A DNA stretch of 55,266 bases from Cryptosporangium minutisporangium (GTDB lineage: Bacteria; Actinomycetota; Actinomycetes; Mycobacteriales; Cryptosporangiaceae), in contig NZ_BAAAYN010000008.1 in the NCBI RefSeq assembly GCF_039536245.1, positions 6,223 through 61,488 of the forward strand. The letters run 5' to 3'. Shown here piece by piece: positions 31,776 through 40,083 of the stretch. The position numbers and the translations under genes were made by a program. The notes beneath the pieces are model-generated. The model ran no database searches and had not been told where the DNA came from. It saw only the letters and a list, made by a program, of their open reading frames with translations. The first letter of the stretch is position 1. Every line of letters begins with the position of its first letter.

Positions 31776-33742
31776 GTCACCGTCCAGACGAACATCCAGT
31801 GCGACTTCTTGCTCGCCGTGTCGGTCGCCGTGAGCTTCGTGAGGTACGTGCCGGCCGCGGTCGGGGTACCCGAGACCGTGCCGGAGGCCGGGTTGATCGA
31901 CATGCCGGTCGGTAGGCCCGTCGCCGACCACGCCTTGGCTCCTGTCCCCCCGGCGACGCCCGGCGAGAACGAGTCCGCCGTCCCGACCCGCGTCGAGCGA
32001 GCCGTCGGGGCCGTCGTGATCCGCAGCCCGGTACTCGTGGTGACCGTGGTGACGATCTGGAGCTGCTCGAAGTTGCCCTTGGTGTCGGTCACCCGGAACG
32101 TGACCAGGAACCGGCCGGCCGCCGCGAGGACCCCGTTGACCTGGCCGGTCTTCGGGTCGTACGAGACGCCATCGGGCAGGTCGGTCGCGTACCAGGTGTA
32201 GGGCGGGGCGCCGCCGGTCGCGCTGGCCGGCACCGCGAAGACTGTGCCCAGGCCCCCGGACTGGTCTCCGCGCGGCCACTTGACGTACGGGCCGACGGTC
32301 CAGAGGAACTGGGTGCTGGCGGTCTTGCCCGCCGCGTCGGTGACCGTCACCTTGACGACGTACTCGCTGGGGTACGTGGGCGTGCCGGTGATGATGCCGG
32401 TTGTCGCGTTCAGCGTCAGCCCGGGCGGTAGACCGGCCGTCTGCCAGAACCCCACGCTGCTGGGCACACCGGCCGCCGAATACTTGTACGGGGCGACGCC
32501 GCCGGAGGCCACGAGCTGCAACGGGGTGGCCGGACGATTCGTCAGCGTGGACTGGTCGGCGGGCGTCGTGATGCTCAACGCCGGCTTGACCACCCAGGAG
32601 AAGGTCGTGGCGGCGGCCTTCCCGAACGTGTCGGTGACGGTCAGCGTCACCGACCTGGTGCCGACCGTCGTCGGCGCGCCGGAGATCGTGCCGGTGGCGG
32701 CATCGATCGAGAGGCCCGGCGGCAGCCCGGCCGCTACCCAGGTCATCGGCGACGTCCCGCCGGCCAGCGTCGGCGTGAACGTCAGCGCGGTACCGGCGAT
32801 GCTGGTGATCGTGCCGGGGTTGGTCAGGGCGGGGAGGGCGGCGATCACCCAGGAGAACGCCGCCGAGCCGGTCAGGCCGAATCCGTCCGTGGCGCTGGCC
32901 ACGACGGAGTACGTGCCGGCCGTCGTCGGTGTGCCGGTCACGATGCCGCTGGAGTTCATCGTCAGGCCCGGCGGCAGGCCGGAGGCGTTCCAGGTCAGCG
33001 GCGGCGCACCACCGATCGCGGTGACCTCCAGCCGCACCGGAACGGTCAGCTCACCGTTCTGCCGCCCGGGGTTGACGACCTGCGGCGCCTGGGCGGTCTC
33101 GTTGGTGTTGAAAATCGGGTCGGTCGCCGCCGCGCTGACCAGCGTCGCGGCCACCTGGCTGCAGCCGCGGTCCGGGCAGCCGGTGCCGGCCCAGGTGACC
33201 ACGACGACCACCCGGTAGAACAGCACGGCGTTCGGGAGCGAGGCGGCCGTGCAGTCGCCGCCGAGTAGCGGCTGCCAGCAGCGCCCGACGTACCAGCTGC
33301 GGGCGAACCTCATCCGGTTGAGTTCGATCAGCTCCGATGCGAGAGGCAGTGGGGCTACCTCCTCCGGAGCCACTTGGTCGTCCCAGGTCTGCTCCATCGT
33401 GCTCAAGTACGGGTGGACGGGGGAGTCGGCGGTGACCGCCGACCACTGCGCCTCCGCGCTGGCCCGGTCGCGGCCGGTGGTGACCGACGATCCCCGGAGC
33501 GCGCGGACCCGTTCCAGCCCGTCGCTGATCAGCTGGATCGCCGTCTGGGTGTTGCTCTGGACGTTCGTCGCGCGGACGCTGTTGGTGAAGAAGCTGGTGA
33601 GAGCGGCCATCACGACACCGATCAGCGTCATCGCGGTCATCAGCTCGATCAGGCTGAAACCGGCTTCGCCGTCGGCGGAGCCGACCCGGGCGCCACCGTC
33701 CGGGAGGCCGGCCCGGGGAACATCGGGAAGGCGTCCGCGCAT
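31772..33742 (-). CDS. Prepilin carrying tandem Ig-like domains
   Basis: 656 aa. The class III signal GFSLIELMTAMTLIGVVM follows a leader of 28 residues. About 180 residues of pilin-like sequence follow, containing two Cys pairs (GRCWQPLLGGDC, GCPDRGC). From about residue 225 to the end there are five to six tandem putative-Ig (He_PIG type) repeats, each about 85 residues with the motif GLPPGLT..xxTGxIxGTPT..GTY.V...TD and a closing F.W.V strand. It is much longer than ordinary minor pilins (150-250 aa). The Ig array would project from the filament. I infer an adhesin or tip stalk. The start overlaps the pilO stop by one base (TGATG). Confidence 0.85.
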   Translation of the reverse strand: MRGRLPDVPRAGLPDGGARVGSADGEAGFSLIELMTAMTLIGVVMAALTSFFTNSVRATNVQSNTQTAIQLISDGLERVRALRGSSVTTGRDRASAEAQWSAVTADSPVHPYLSTMEQTWDDQVAPEEVAPLPLASELIELNRMRFARSWYVGRCWQPLLGGDCTAASLPNAVLFYRVVVVVTWAGTGCPDRGCSQVAATLVSAAATDPIFNTNETAQAPQVVNPGRQNGELTVPVRLEVTAIGGAPPLTWNASGLPPGLTMNSSGIVTGTPTTAGTYSVVASATDGFGLTGSAAFSWVIAALPALTNPGTITSIAGTALTFTPTLAGGTSPMTWVAAGLPPGLSIDAATGTISGAPTTVGTRSVTLTVTDTFGKAAATTFSWVVKPALSITTPADQSTLTNRPATPLQLVASGGVAPYKYSAAGVPSSVGFWQTAGLPPGLTLNATTGIITGTPTYPSEYVVKVTVTDAAGKTASTQFLWTVGPYVKWPRGDQSGGLGTVFAVPASATGGAPPYTWYATDLPDGVSYDPKTGQVNGVLAAAGRFLVTFRVTDTKGNFEQLQIVTTVTTSTGLRITTAPTARSTRVGTADSFSPGVAGGTGAKAWSATGLPTGMSINPASGTVSGTPTAAGTYLTKLTATDTASKKSHWMFVWTVT

Positions 33743-34407
33743 CAGTCCGTCGTCTGTGTGCTCGTGGTCAGTGCGGAGCCGGCCACCGTCGGCGCCACGA
33801 ACGCCCGCATGCCGAGCGTCAGGAGCACCGAGCCGCGCAGCGAGTTGCTGGACTCGTTGGGCACCGCGTTGGTGGTGCTGACCAGCACCGCCCGCGGCTG
33901 GACGCGCTGCAGCTGGTTCACGAAACCCTCCAGCTTGGACGCCGATCCGGTCGCGGTGATCGTGAGCGGCAGCGCGTAGACCGTCGCGCCGGCCGCGCCG
34001 TTGACCTGGGTCGGCGCGCCGACGATCAGGCCTTCCACCGCGACGCCCGCCCGGGTGGCGGAACTCTGCACGTCCCGCAGGAACGTGGAGAGCGCAAGGG
34101 TGGTGGGCAGCGCGGCGCGGGCGGCCTCGTACTCGCTGCGGTACTCGGCGAGGCGGCTGTTCTGGCTCCGCACCTCTGCCAGCCGGGAGCGGAGCGAGTC
34201 GACGGACGCCTGCGCGGTCTCGGTCTGCGCCCGCAGCTCCTCGGTCCGGGCGTTCTGCGGTCGGATCAGCAGGAACCCGCCGAGCGCGATCAGCAGCAGC
34301 GCGCCCACGACGCCGCCGGCCACCCAGAGCCGAACCGTATTGCCGCGGAGCGCGGCGGCGTCGAACAATCCGCTCGGCGCCCGGCTGCTCAGCTGGCTGA
34401 GGACCAT
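33742..34407 (-). CDS. pilO: PilO-like pilus alignment protein
   Basis: 221 aa. One transmembrane helix (about 27-50), then a coiled-coil stretch (RTEELRAQTETAQASVDSLRSRLAEVRSQNSRLAEYRSEYEAARAALP) and a ferredoxin-like beta-alpha domain (LSTFLRDVQSSATRAGV ... LPLTITATGSASKLEGFVNQLQRV). This is the PilO layout. It works with PilM and PilN as the inner-membrane alignment complex. Twelve bp separate it from pilN. Confidence 0.8.
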   Translation of the reverse strand: MVLSQLSSRAPSGLFDAAALRGNTVRLWVAGGVVGALLLIALGGFLLIRPQNARTEELRAQTETAQASVDSLRSRLAEVRSQNSRLAEYRSEYEAARAALPTTLALSTFLRDVQSSATRAGVAVEGLIVGAPTQVNGAAGATVYALPLTITATGSASKLEGFVNQLQRVQPRAVLVSTTNAVPNESSNSLRGSVLLTLGMRAFVAPTVAGSALTTSTQTTD

Positions 34408-34419
34408 CGTCGTCTCCGC

Positions 34420-35109
34420 TCAGTCGCTCTCGGACGTGTAGTGGTGGCTCAGCAGCGTGGGGGAGAGGTCAGCGCGGAGCGTGAAGTTGGACCCGTCCTC
34501 CTGGTCGGTGACGCCGGCCAGCAGGACGTTGCCGACCCCGGAGACCTTGCCGAGCGAGTCCACGTACCCGGCGATCGCGGACTTCGTCGTGCTGGTGCCG
34601 TTGATCGTCAGCGAGCCGATCGGGGTCTTGCCGTCGCTGCTGGGCAGACCCGACGCGGTCGTCGTGGAGCTGCCCCCGGTGGTCGGGTCGGTGAGCGCGA
34701 TCGAGACGCCGGTCAGCTCCAGCCCCCGAGGCGCGGCCGCGCGCAGCCTGGCGAGCAGCGTCGACCACTGGACGTCGGTGGCGAGCAGCGTCGACAGCTG
34801 GTTGTTGATCTGCGTCGACTGGGTCTGGGCGTTGATCAGTTCGCTGTAGGCGCGCATCTGCTGGCGCAGCCCGATCGCCTCGGTCTCGGCCGCGGCGAGC
34901 TTCTCCTCCTGTCGGGCGGACTGCCAGTGCGCCAGCGCGTACCAGGCGGCCAGAAGCACCAGGACGGTGCCGAGGGCGGCCAGCACGATCAGGCGGATCC
35001 GGCCGACCTGGCGCTGCTGCACCACCTCGGGCGGGAGCAGGTTGGCGCTCAACGTGAGCAGCCGGTGTGCCGAGCCGTCCGGCACCGTCGGGGTCTCCAC
35101 GGTCGTCAT
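34420..35109 (-). CDS. pilN: PilN-like pilus assembly protein
   Basis: 229 aa. The cytoplasmic N-terminus contains LSANLLPPEVVQQRQ, matching the N-L-L-P motif by which PilN binds PilM. A transmembrane helix (about 40-62) is followed by a coiled coil and a beta-alpha domain with a Ser/Thr/Gly-rich insert (TGGSSTTTASG) around residue 145. It sits 49 bp after pilM and 12 bp before pilO, the usual order. Confidence 0.82.
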   Translation of the reverse strand: MTTVETPTVPDGSAHRLLTLSANLLPPEVVQQRQVGRIRLIVLAALGTVLVLLAAWYALAHWQSARQEEKLAAAETEAIGLRQQMRAYSELINAQTQSTQINNQLSTLLATDVQWSTLLARLRAAAPRGLELTGVSIALTDPTTGGSSTTTASGLPSSDGKTPIGSLTINGTSTTKSAIAGYVDSLGKVSGVGNVLLAGVTDQEDGSNFTLRADLSPTLLSHHYTSESD

Positions 35110-35158
35110 CGGGGTGCTCCTCCCGGCCGCGGACCGCCCGGCCGCCGGTCGCGCGGCC

Positions 35159-36181
35159 TCACGCCGCCCCCAGCGTCAGGCCGATCGAGATCGTCGCGGC
35201 GAGCGGAACGGTGTTCACACCGTCGTGCCGCGTCCGGCGGGTCCGACGCAGCCGCGACAACGGATCGGCCTGCTCGACCTGGAGGCCGAGCTGGTCGGCG
35301 AGGGTGTCGGTCAGGCCGGGTAGCTGGCCGCCGCCGCCGGCGAGGACCAGCCGGGCCACCTGGCTGTGCCGCCCCGCCGTGCTCAGATAGGCGAACGATC
35401 CGCGGATCTCGTTGAGCAGCGGCCGGATCGCCTCGCGCACCGTGTCGGCGACCTCCGGCCCGTGCTCCGTCCACAGCCCGATCCGGCACTTCAGCGCCTC
35501 GGCCTCCGGCAGCGGGACGCCGAGCCGGGTGGCGAGCGCCGAGGTGATCTCCGCGCCGCCCCGCGGGATCGTGCGGACGATCAGCGGGACGCCGTCGGAG
35601 TGCACGACGACCGTCGTGATCTGGGTACCGACGTCGACGATCGCCTCGACCTGGTCGTCGAGGCGGGCGGCGGCGCGCAGCAGCGCCAGTGACGCGAGGT
35701 CCACGCGGAGGACGCTGAGCCCGCCGTTCTCGACGGCCTCCACCGCGGCGAGGATCGGCTCCTTCGGCGCGGCGACGAGCAGGCCGCGGATCGTCTCGCC
35801 GCGGCCGGGCTCCTCGAGCGGCAGGAAGTCCAGCACCGACCGTTCGACCGGCAGCGGCAACAAGTCGCGAACCTGAAACGGTAGCGAGGCCCGGAGGTCC
35901 TTGGCCGGCAGGTTCGCCACCGTCATCTCGCGGACGACCGCCTGCATGTTGGTCACGCCGAGCACGACCTGCTTGGTCTTGAACGGCGCGGCGGCCCGCA
36001 ACTGCCGGACCGCGAGCGTGACGACCTTCGGATCCTGGATGACGCCGCTCTGCACGGCGCCCGGCGGGAGCAGCACCTCGGCGTAGTTGGTCAGCAGCGG
36101 GCCTTCCTTGCCGTGGCTGGCCTCCACCGCCCGCATCGACGTGCAGCCGATGTCCAGGCCGATGATGGTTGCGACCGCCAT
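35159..36181 (-). CDS. pilM: PilM actin-like pilus assembly ATPase
   Basis: 340 aa from ATG 36181-36179 with GAAGGAG 6 nt upstream. Actin/FtsA-fold markers: IGLDIGCTSMRAVEA (phosphate 1), EAIVDVGTQITTVVVHSDG (phosphate 2) and LVLAGGGGQLPGL (adenosine motif). The dimension and order fit PilM, a cytoplasmic ring protein that links the PilB/PilT motors to PilN/PilO. Confidence 0.9.
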   Translation of the reverse strand: MAVATIIGLDIGCTSMRAVEASHGKEGPLLTNYAEVLLPPGAVQSGVIQDPKVVTLAVRQLRAAAPFKTKQVVLGVTNMQAVVREMTVANLPAKDLRASLPFQVRDLLPLPVERSVLDFLPLEEPGRGETIRGLLVAAPKEPILAAVEAVENGGLSVLRVDLASLALLRAAARLDDQVEAIVDVGTQITTVVVHSDGVPLIVRTIPRGGAEITSALATRLGVPLPEAEALKCRIGLWTEHGPEVADTVREAIRPLLNEIRGSFAYLSTAGRHSQVARLVLAGGGGQLPGLTDTLADQLGLQVEQADPLSRLRRTRRTRHDGVNTVPLAATISIGLTLGAA

Positions 36182-36209
36182 GCGCTGCTCCTTCGGTCGG
36201 TCGGCCCGC

Positions 36210-36989
36210 TCAGCCGGCCACGTAGACGACGGACGCGTACCAGTTCGCGATCGGCGGGGCCGCGAACACCGCCAGCAGCCCACCGGCCAGCATCGACGGT
36301 CCGAACGGGATAGGGGTCTTCCCGGTGGCCCGCCGGGTGGCCAGCAGGATCACGCCGACGGTGCCGCCGAGCAGGAACGCGGTGAACGTCCCGACCCAGA
36401 CCGAACTCCAGCCCAGCCAGCCCAGGTAGAGGCCGAGCAGACCGGCGAGCTTGACGTCGCCGAAGCCCATGCCACCCGGGTAGGCGAGGGCCATCAGCCA
36501 GTAGGCGCCGTAGAGCACGGTCATCGCGGTGATCGCCCGGGTGGCCGCCGCCCAGTCGGAGCTGAGGGCGGCGGCGGTGAGCAGCAGCGCCGCTCCGACT
36601 CCGTACGACGGCAGGACGATCCGGTTCGGCAGACGCTGGACGTCCAGGTCGATCAGCGTCAGCGGCACCGCGATCGCGGCCAGGTACAGGTAGGCGGGGA
36701 GCGCCCACGTGACACCGAACCGGGCCGTGATCGCGACGAACAGCAGCGCGGTGCCGAGCTCGACCAGCGGGTAGCGGACGCTGATCGGAGTGCGGCAGTC
36801 GGCGCACCGCCCGCCGAGCACGAGCCACCCCACCACCGGCACGTTGTGCCGGTGGCGGATCGGCGCCTCGCAGGCAGGGCAGTGCGACGCCGGGCGGAGC
36901 AGCGACTCGTCGCGTGGCACTCGATGCACCACGACGTTCAGGAACGAGCCGACCGCCAGCCCGAGCACTCCGGCCAGGACCAGGATCAT
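36210..36989 (-). CDS. pilD: Prepilin peptidase / N-methyltransferase (A24)
   Basis: 259 aa polytopic membrane protein. The cytoplasmic loop has two CxxC pairs (CPAC and CADC). The aspartic protease motifs are LIDLDVQRLPNRI and GMGFGDVKL, the second being the GxGD signature. SFLNVVVHRVPRDES at the N-terminus is also typical. It cleaves and N-methylates the three prepilins encoded in this operon. Seven bp separate it from pilA. Confidence 0.9.
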   Translation of the reverse strand: MILVLAGVLGLAVGSFLNVVVHRVPRDESLLRPASHCPACEAPIRHRHNVPVVGWLVLGGRCADCRTPISVRYPLVELGTALLFVAITARFGVTWALPAYLYLAAIAVPLTLIDLDVQRLPNRIVLPSYGVGAALLLTAAALSSDWAAATRAITAMTVLYGAYWLMALAYPGGMGFGDVKLAGLLGLYLGWLGWSSVWVGTFTAFLLGGTVGVILLATRRATGKTPIPFGPSMLAGGLLAVFAAPPIANWYASVVYVAG

Positions 36990-36996
36990 CGTCGGG

Positions 36997-37473
36997 TCAG
37001 CCGTTGGCCGTCAGGCAGGCGTCGACGTCGGTCGCGCTGGACTTCGCCACCGACTTGCTGGTCGACGAGTTGTACGAATAGACGGTCTTTCCGTCGGTGT
37101 TCTGGCCGCAGATTACGTAGTACGTGTCGTTGTTCTTGACCGCGAGGATGTTGTTGCTCGAGACCGTGACCGTTCCGTTCGTGCCGGTGCCGGTCTTGGG
37201 CTCCAGAGTCAAGTTCTGTCCCGCACTGCCCTTCACGTCCTTGGGGTACTGGTTGCCGTTCGCGGTATAGAACTGCTCGACCGCGCTGATCGCCCCACGC
37301 ACGTCGGAGGACGCGGACGTATTCGCCGCGCCCTTCTTGTAGTTCGAGTACAGCGGAACGGCGATCGCGATCAGGACGCCGATGATGACGACGACGACCA
37401 GCAGTTCGATCAGGGTGAACCCGCGGTCGCGGTCCTCGTCCTGGCCCGGCCGGCGGCGGAGCAATGCGGTCAT
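36997..37473 (-). CDS. pilA: Major type IV pilin
   Basis: 158 aa from ATG 37473-37471, with AGGAG 9 nt upstream. The leader MTALLRRRPGQDEDRDRG ends at Gly18, followed by FTLIELLVVVVIIGVLIAIAVPLY, the canonical N-terminal pilin helix with Glu5. The globular part is small and Asn/Ser/Thr-rich and has two cysteines (YYVICGQ and VDACLTANG) that would form the C-terminal disulphide loop. The 122-bp gap upstream may carry a separate promoter or processing site that lets pilA be made in excess. I see no clear element there. Confidence 0.9.
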   Translation of the reverse strand: MTALLRRRPGQDEDRDRGFTLIELLVVVVIIGVLIAIAVPLYSNYKKGAANTSASSDVRGAISAVEQFYTANGNQYPKDVKGSAGQNLTLEPKTGTGTNGTVTVSSNNILAVKNNDTYYVICGQNTDGKTVYSYNSSTSKSVAKSSATDVDACLTANG

Positions 37474-37595
37474 ACGAATGTTCTCCTGCGATAGGAACGG
37501 ATGTCGGTGCCGGCGAGGGACCATGAGGAAACGTTCGGGCCCCGGCATGCGCCCAGATAGGGACGCTGCGCAATGGCCGGCCGCACTGTCTCTCA

Positions 37596-38885
37596 CTACT
37601 GGGCGCCTTGAATGTTTTGGTAAATCGTGAACATCGGCAGGTAGAGACAGATGATCATCGCGCCGACGATGACGCCCATGAGCAGCACCATGATCGGCTC
37701 GATGGACGCGGTCAGGGAGTCGGCCGCGGTATCCACCTCGCGATCGTAAAAATCGGCAACTTTATCCAACATCTGACTGATCTGACCGCTTTCTTCGCCG
37801 ACCTCGATCATCTGCGCGACCATGCGGGGAAACACCGCGTGCTGGCTCAGTCGGCTGGACATCGGTTGGCCGTCGCGCACCGCGTTCTGCAGGTCGGTCA
37901 TCGCGTTGGCGACCACGGCGCTGCCGGTGGTGGCACCGACGACGTTCAGCGCCTGCAGCACCGGGACGCCGGCGCCGAGCAGCGTCCCGAGGTTGCGGGC
38001 GAACCGGCTGATCGCGATCTTGGTGAACAGTCCACCGAAGACCGGCATGCGCATCTTCGCCTTGTCGAACGTCAGCTGCAGGGACGGGCGTCGGCGCAGC
38101 TCCCGGCGGGTCAGGACGACGCCGACGACGAGGACGGCGATCGTCAGTGGGGCCGACCAGACGAGCGTGTGGCTGACGTTGACGATGATCTGCGTCGGCA
38201 GCGGGAGCTTCCCGCCGAGCTGGGTGAACATGCGCTCGAACACCGGCACGATGAAGATCAGAACGGCGGCGATCATCACGATCGCGAACAGCAACACCAC
38301 GACCGGGTAGGTCAGCGCGCCCTTGATCTTGCCGCGCAGCGCGTCGTCCTTCTCGAAGTTCGCGGCGATGCGCTCGAGCGCGGCGTCCAGGAAACCACCG
38401 GTCTCGCCCGCGCGGACCATCGCCACGAGCAGCATCGGGAACACCCGCGGGTGTCGCTCGAGCGACGCCGAGAGCGCGACGCCGCCCTCGACGTCGATCC
38501 GCACCTCGGCGATCGCCCGGCGCAGCGTGGCCTTCGTCGTCTGGTCCTCCAGCACGGCCAGCGACCGCAGCAGCGACATGCCGGACGCGGTCATCGTCGC
38601 GAACTGGCGGGCGAACACGGCCAGATCGCGCTGCGTGGTCCGGCCGGTCAGACCGGGGATCCGGATGTCGCGGTTGAGCCCGGTGCCTGCCTCGGTGACC
38701 GAGAGCGGCACGACGCCCTGCTGGCGCAGCAGCTGGACCGCCGCGTTGGCGTTCGGGGCGGCGATCTTGCCCCGGGTTCGCTTCCCGCCGGGATCGACGC
38801 TCTGGTAGTCGAACGTCTTCGTGCCGGCGTGACGCCCGGTCGGGACCCCGACGCCTGCGTAGCTCGTCAACCCCGCACCCCGCAC
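37596..38885 (-). CDS. pilC: PilC inner-membrane platform protein
   Basis: 429 aa. Two repeated GspF domains: the first has ARQFATMTASGMSLLRSL and MVRAGETGGFLDAALERIA, the second FARNLGTLLGAGVPVLQAL and MIEVGEESGQISQMLDKVADFYD. Three hydrophobic helices separate them and close the C-terminus. The start is less certain; GTG 38885 lacks a strong ribosome site and a few codons may be lost. It lies 13 bp after pilT. Confidence 0.9.
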   Translation of the reverse strand: MRGAGLTSYAGVGVPTGRHAGTKTFDYQSVDPGGKRTRGKIAAPNANAAVQLLRQQGVVPLSVTEAGTGLNRDIRIPGLTGRTTQRDLAVFARQFATMTASGMSLLRSLAVLEDQTTKATLRRAIAEVRIDVEGGVALSASLERHPRVFPMLLVAMVRAGETGGFLDAALERIAANFEKDDALRGKIKGALTYPVVVLLFAIVMIAAVLIFIVPVFERMFTQLGGKLPLPTQIIVNVSHTLVWSAPLTIAVLVVGVVLTRRELRRRPSLQLTFDKAKMRMPVFGGLFTKIAISRFARNLGTLLGAGVPVLQALNVVGATTGSAVVANAMTDLQNAVRDGQPMSSRLSQHAVFPRMVAQMIEVGEESGQISQMLDKVADFYDREVDTAADSLTASIEPIMVLLMGVIVGAMIICLYLPMFTIYQNIQGAQ

Positions 38886-38898
38886 TTCGCGCGATCGC

Positions 38899-40023
38899 TC
38901 ATCGTCGGCCCGCCAGCCGCGCGTACTCCTCGACCGAGTGGCAGAGCGTGAGCCCCTGCTCGAACGTGATCACCTGCTGCCGCACGCGCTCGGCCAGGTG
39001 CTGGTCGAACGAGAGCATGCCCTCACCGGCTCCGGCCTGCATGAACGACGAGATCTGGTGGGTCTTTCCCTCCCGGATCAGGTTCCGGATCGCCGGGGTG
39101 AGCGACATGATCTCGGTGATGATCGTCCGGCCGTTCCCGTCGGCTCTGGGCGCGAGCGCCTGGCTGATCACGCCCTGCAGCGCGGTGGAGAGCTGGGCCC
39201 GGATCTGCGGCTGCTGGTGCGGCGGGAAGATGTCGATGATGCGGTCGATCGTCTGGGTGGCGCTCTGCGTGTGCAGTGTGGCCAGCACCAGGTGACCGGT
39301 CTCCGCCGCGGTCAATGCGGTGGACGTCGTCTCCAGGTCGCGGAGCTCGCCGACCAGGATGATGTCCGGGTCCTGTCGCAGCGCGGCCTTGAGCGCGTTG
39401 GCGAACGAGTCGGTGTCGTCGCCGACCTCCCGCTGGTTGACCAGGCTGCGACGGTGCGTGTGGAGGAACTCGATCGGGTCCTCGATCGTGACGATGTGCG
39501 TCGAGCGGGTGCGGTTCGCCAGGTCGACGAGCCCGGCGAGCGTCGTCGTCTTGCCGGAGCCGGTGGGGCCGGTGACCAGCACCAGACCACGCGGTAGCCC
39601 GGCGAACCGGGCCACCGAATCCGGAACGCCGAGCTCTTCCAGCGGCTTGATCACGTGCGGAATGGCGCGGAACGCCGCCGCGCACGACCCGCGCTGCGTG
39701 TAGAGGTTCACCCGGAACCGGGAGACACCCTCGACGCTGTACGCGAGGTCGAGCTCGTGGTCGCGCTCGAACTTCGCCCACTGGACATCGTCGGTGGCCG
39801 CCCTGGCGAGCGCCGCGGTGTCGGCCGGGGTCAGGTCGTCGTAGCCCGGGAGCGGGCGCAGCGTGCCGTTGATCCGCCCGGTCGGCGGGGCGGCGACGGT
39901 CAAGTGCAAGTCGGATCCGCCCGACTGGACGAGCGTCACGAGCATCGCGTTGAGGGACTCGCGGTCCTGGTCGGCGGCGGTCGGCGCGAAGTCCCGCCGG
40001 AGCGTGCCGACTGCGTCCACCAC
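38899..40023 (-). CDS. pilT: PilT retraction ATPase
   Basis: 374 aa. Walker A TGPTGSGKTTTLAGL, Asp box THIVTIEDPIEFLH, Walker B QDPDIILVGELRDLET, and His box GHLVLATLHTQSATQTIDRIIDIFP. The AIRNLIREGKTHQI motif near the C-terminus is the PilT-specific AIRNLIRE sequence needed for retraction, so this is PilT rather than a second PilB. Its presence implies dynamic, retractile pili (twitching or surface pulling). Confidence 0.92.
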   Translation of the reverse strand: MVDAVGTLRRDFAPTAADQDRESLNAMLVTLVQSGGSDLHLTVAAPPTGRINGTLRPLPGYDDLTPADTAALARAATDDVQWAKFERDHELDLAYSVEGVSRFRVNLYTQRGSCAAAFRAIPHVIKPLEELGVPDSVARFAGLPRGLVLVTGPTGSGKTTTLAGLVDLANRTRSTHIVTIEDPIEFLHTHRRSLVNQREVGDDTDSFANALKAALRQDPDIILVGELRDLETTSTALTAAETGHLVLATLHTQSATQTIDRIIDIFPPHQQPQIRAQLSTALQGVISQALAPRADGNGRTIITEIMSLTPAIRNLIREGKTHQISSFMQAGAGEGMLSFDQHLAERVRQQVITFEQGLTLCHSVEEYARLAGRR

Positions 40024-40083
40024 CGATGTCCACCCCCCGTCCGCTCTGATCGGCGTCCGGCCGCGGATGCTGAGCGAAACCCC

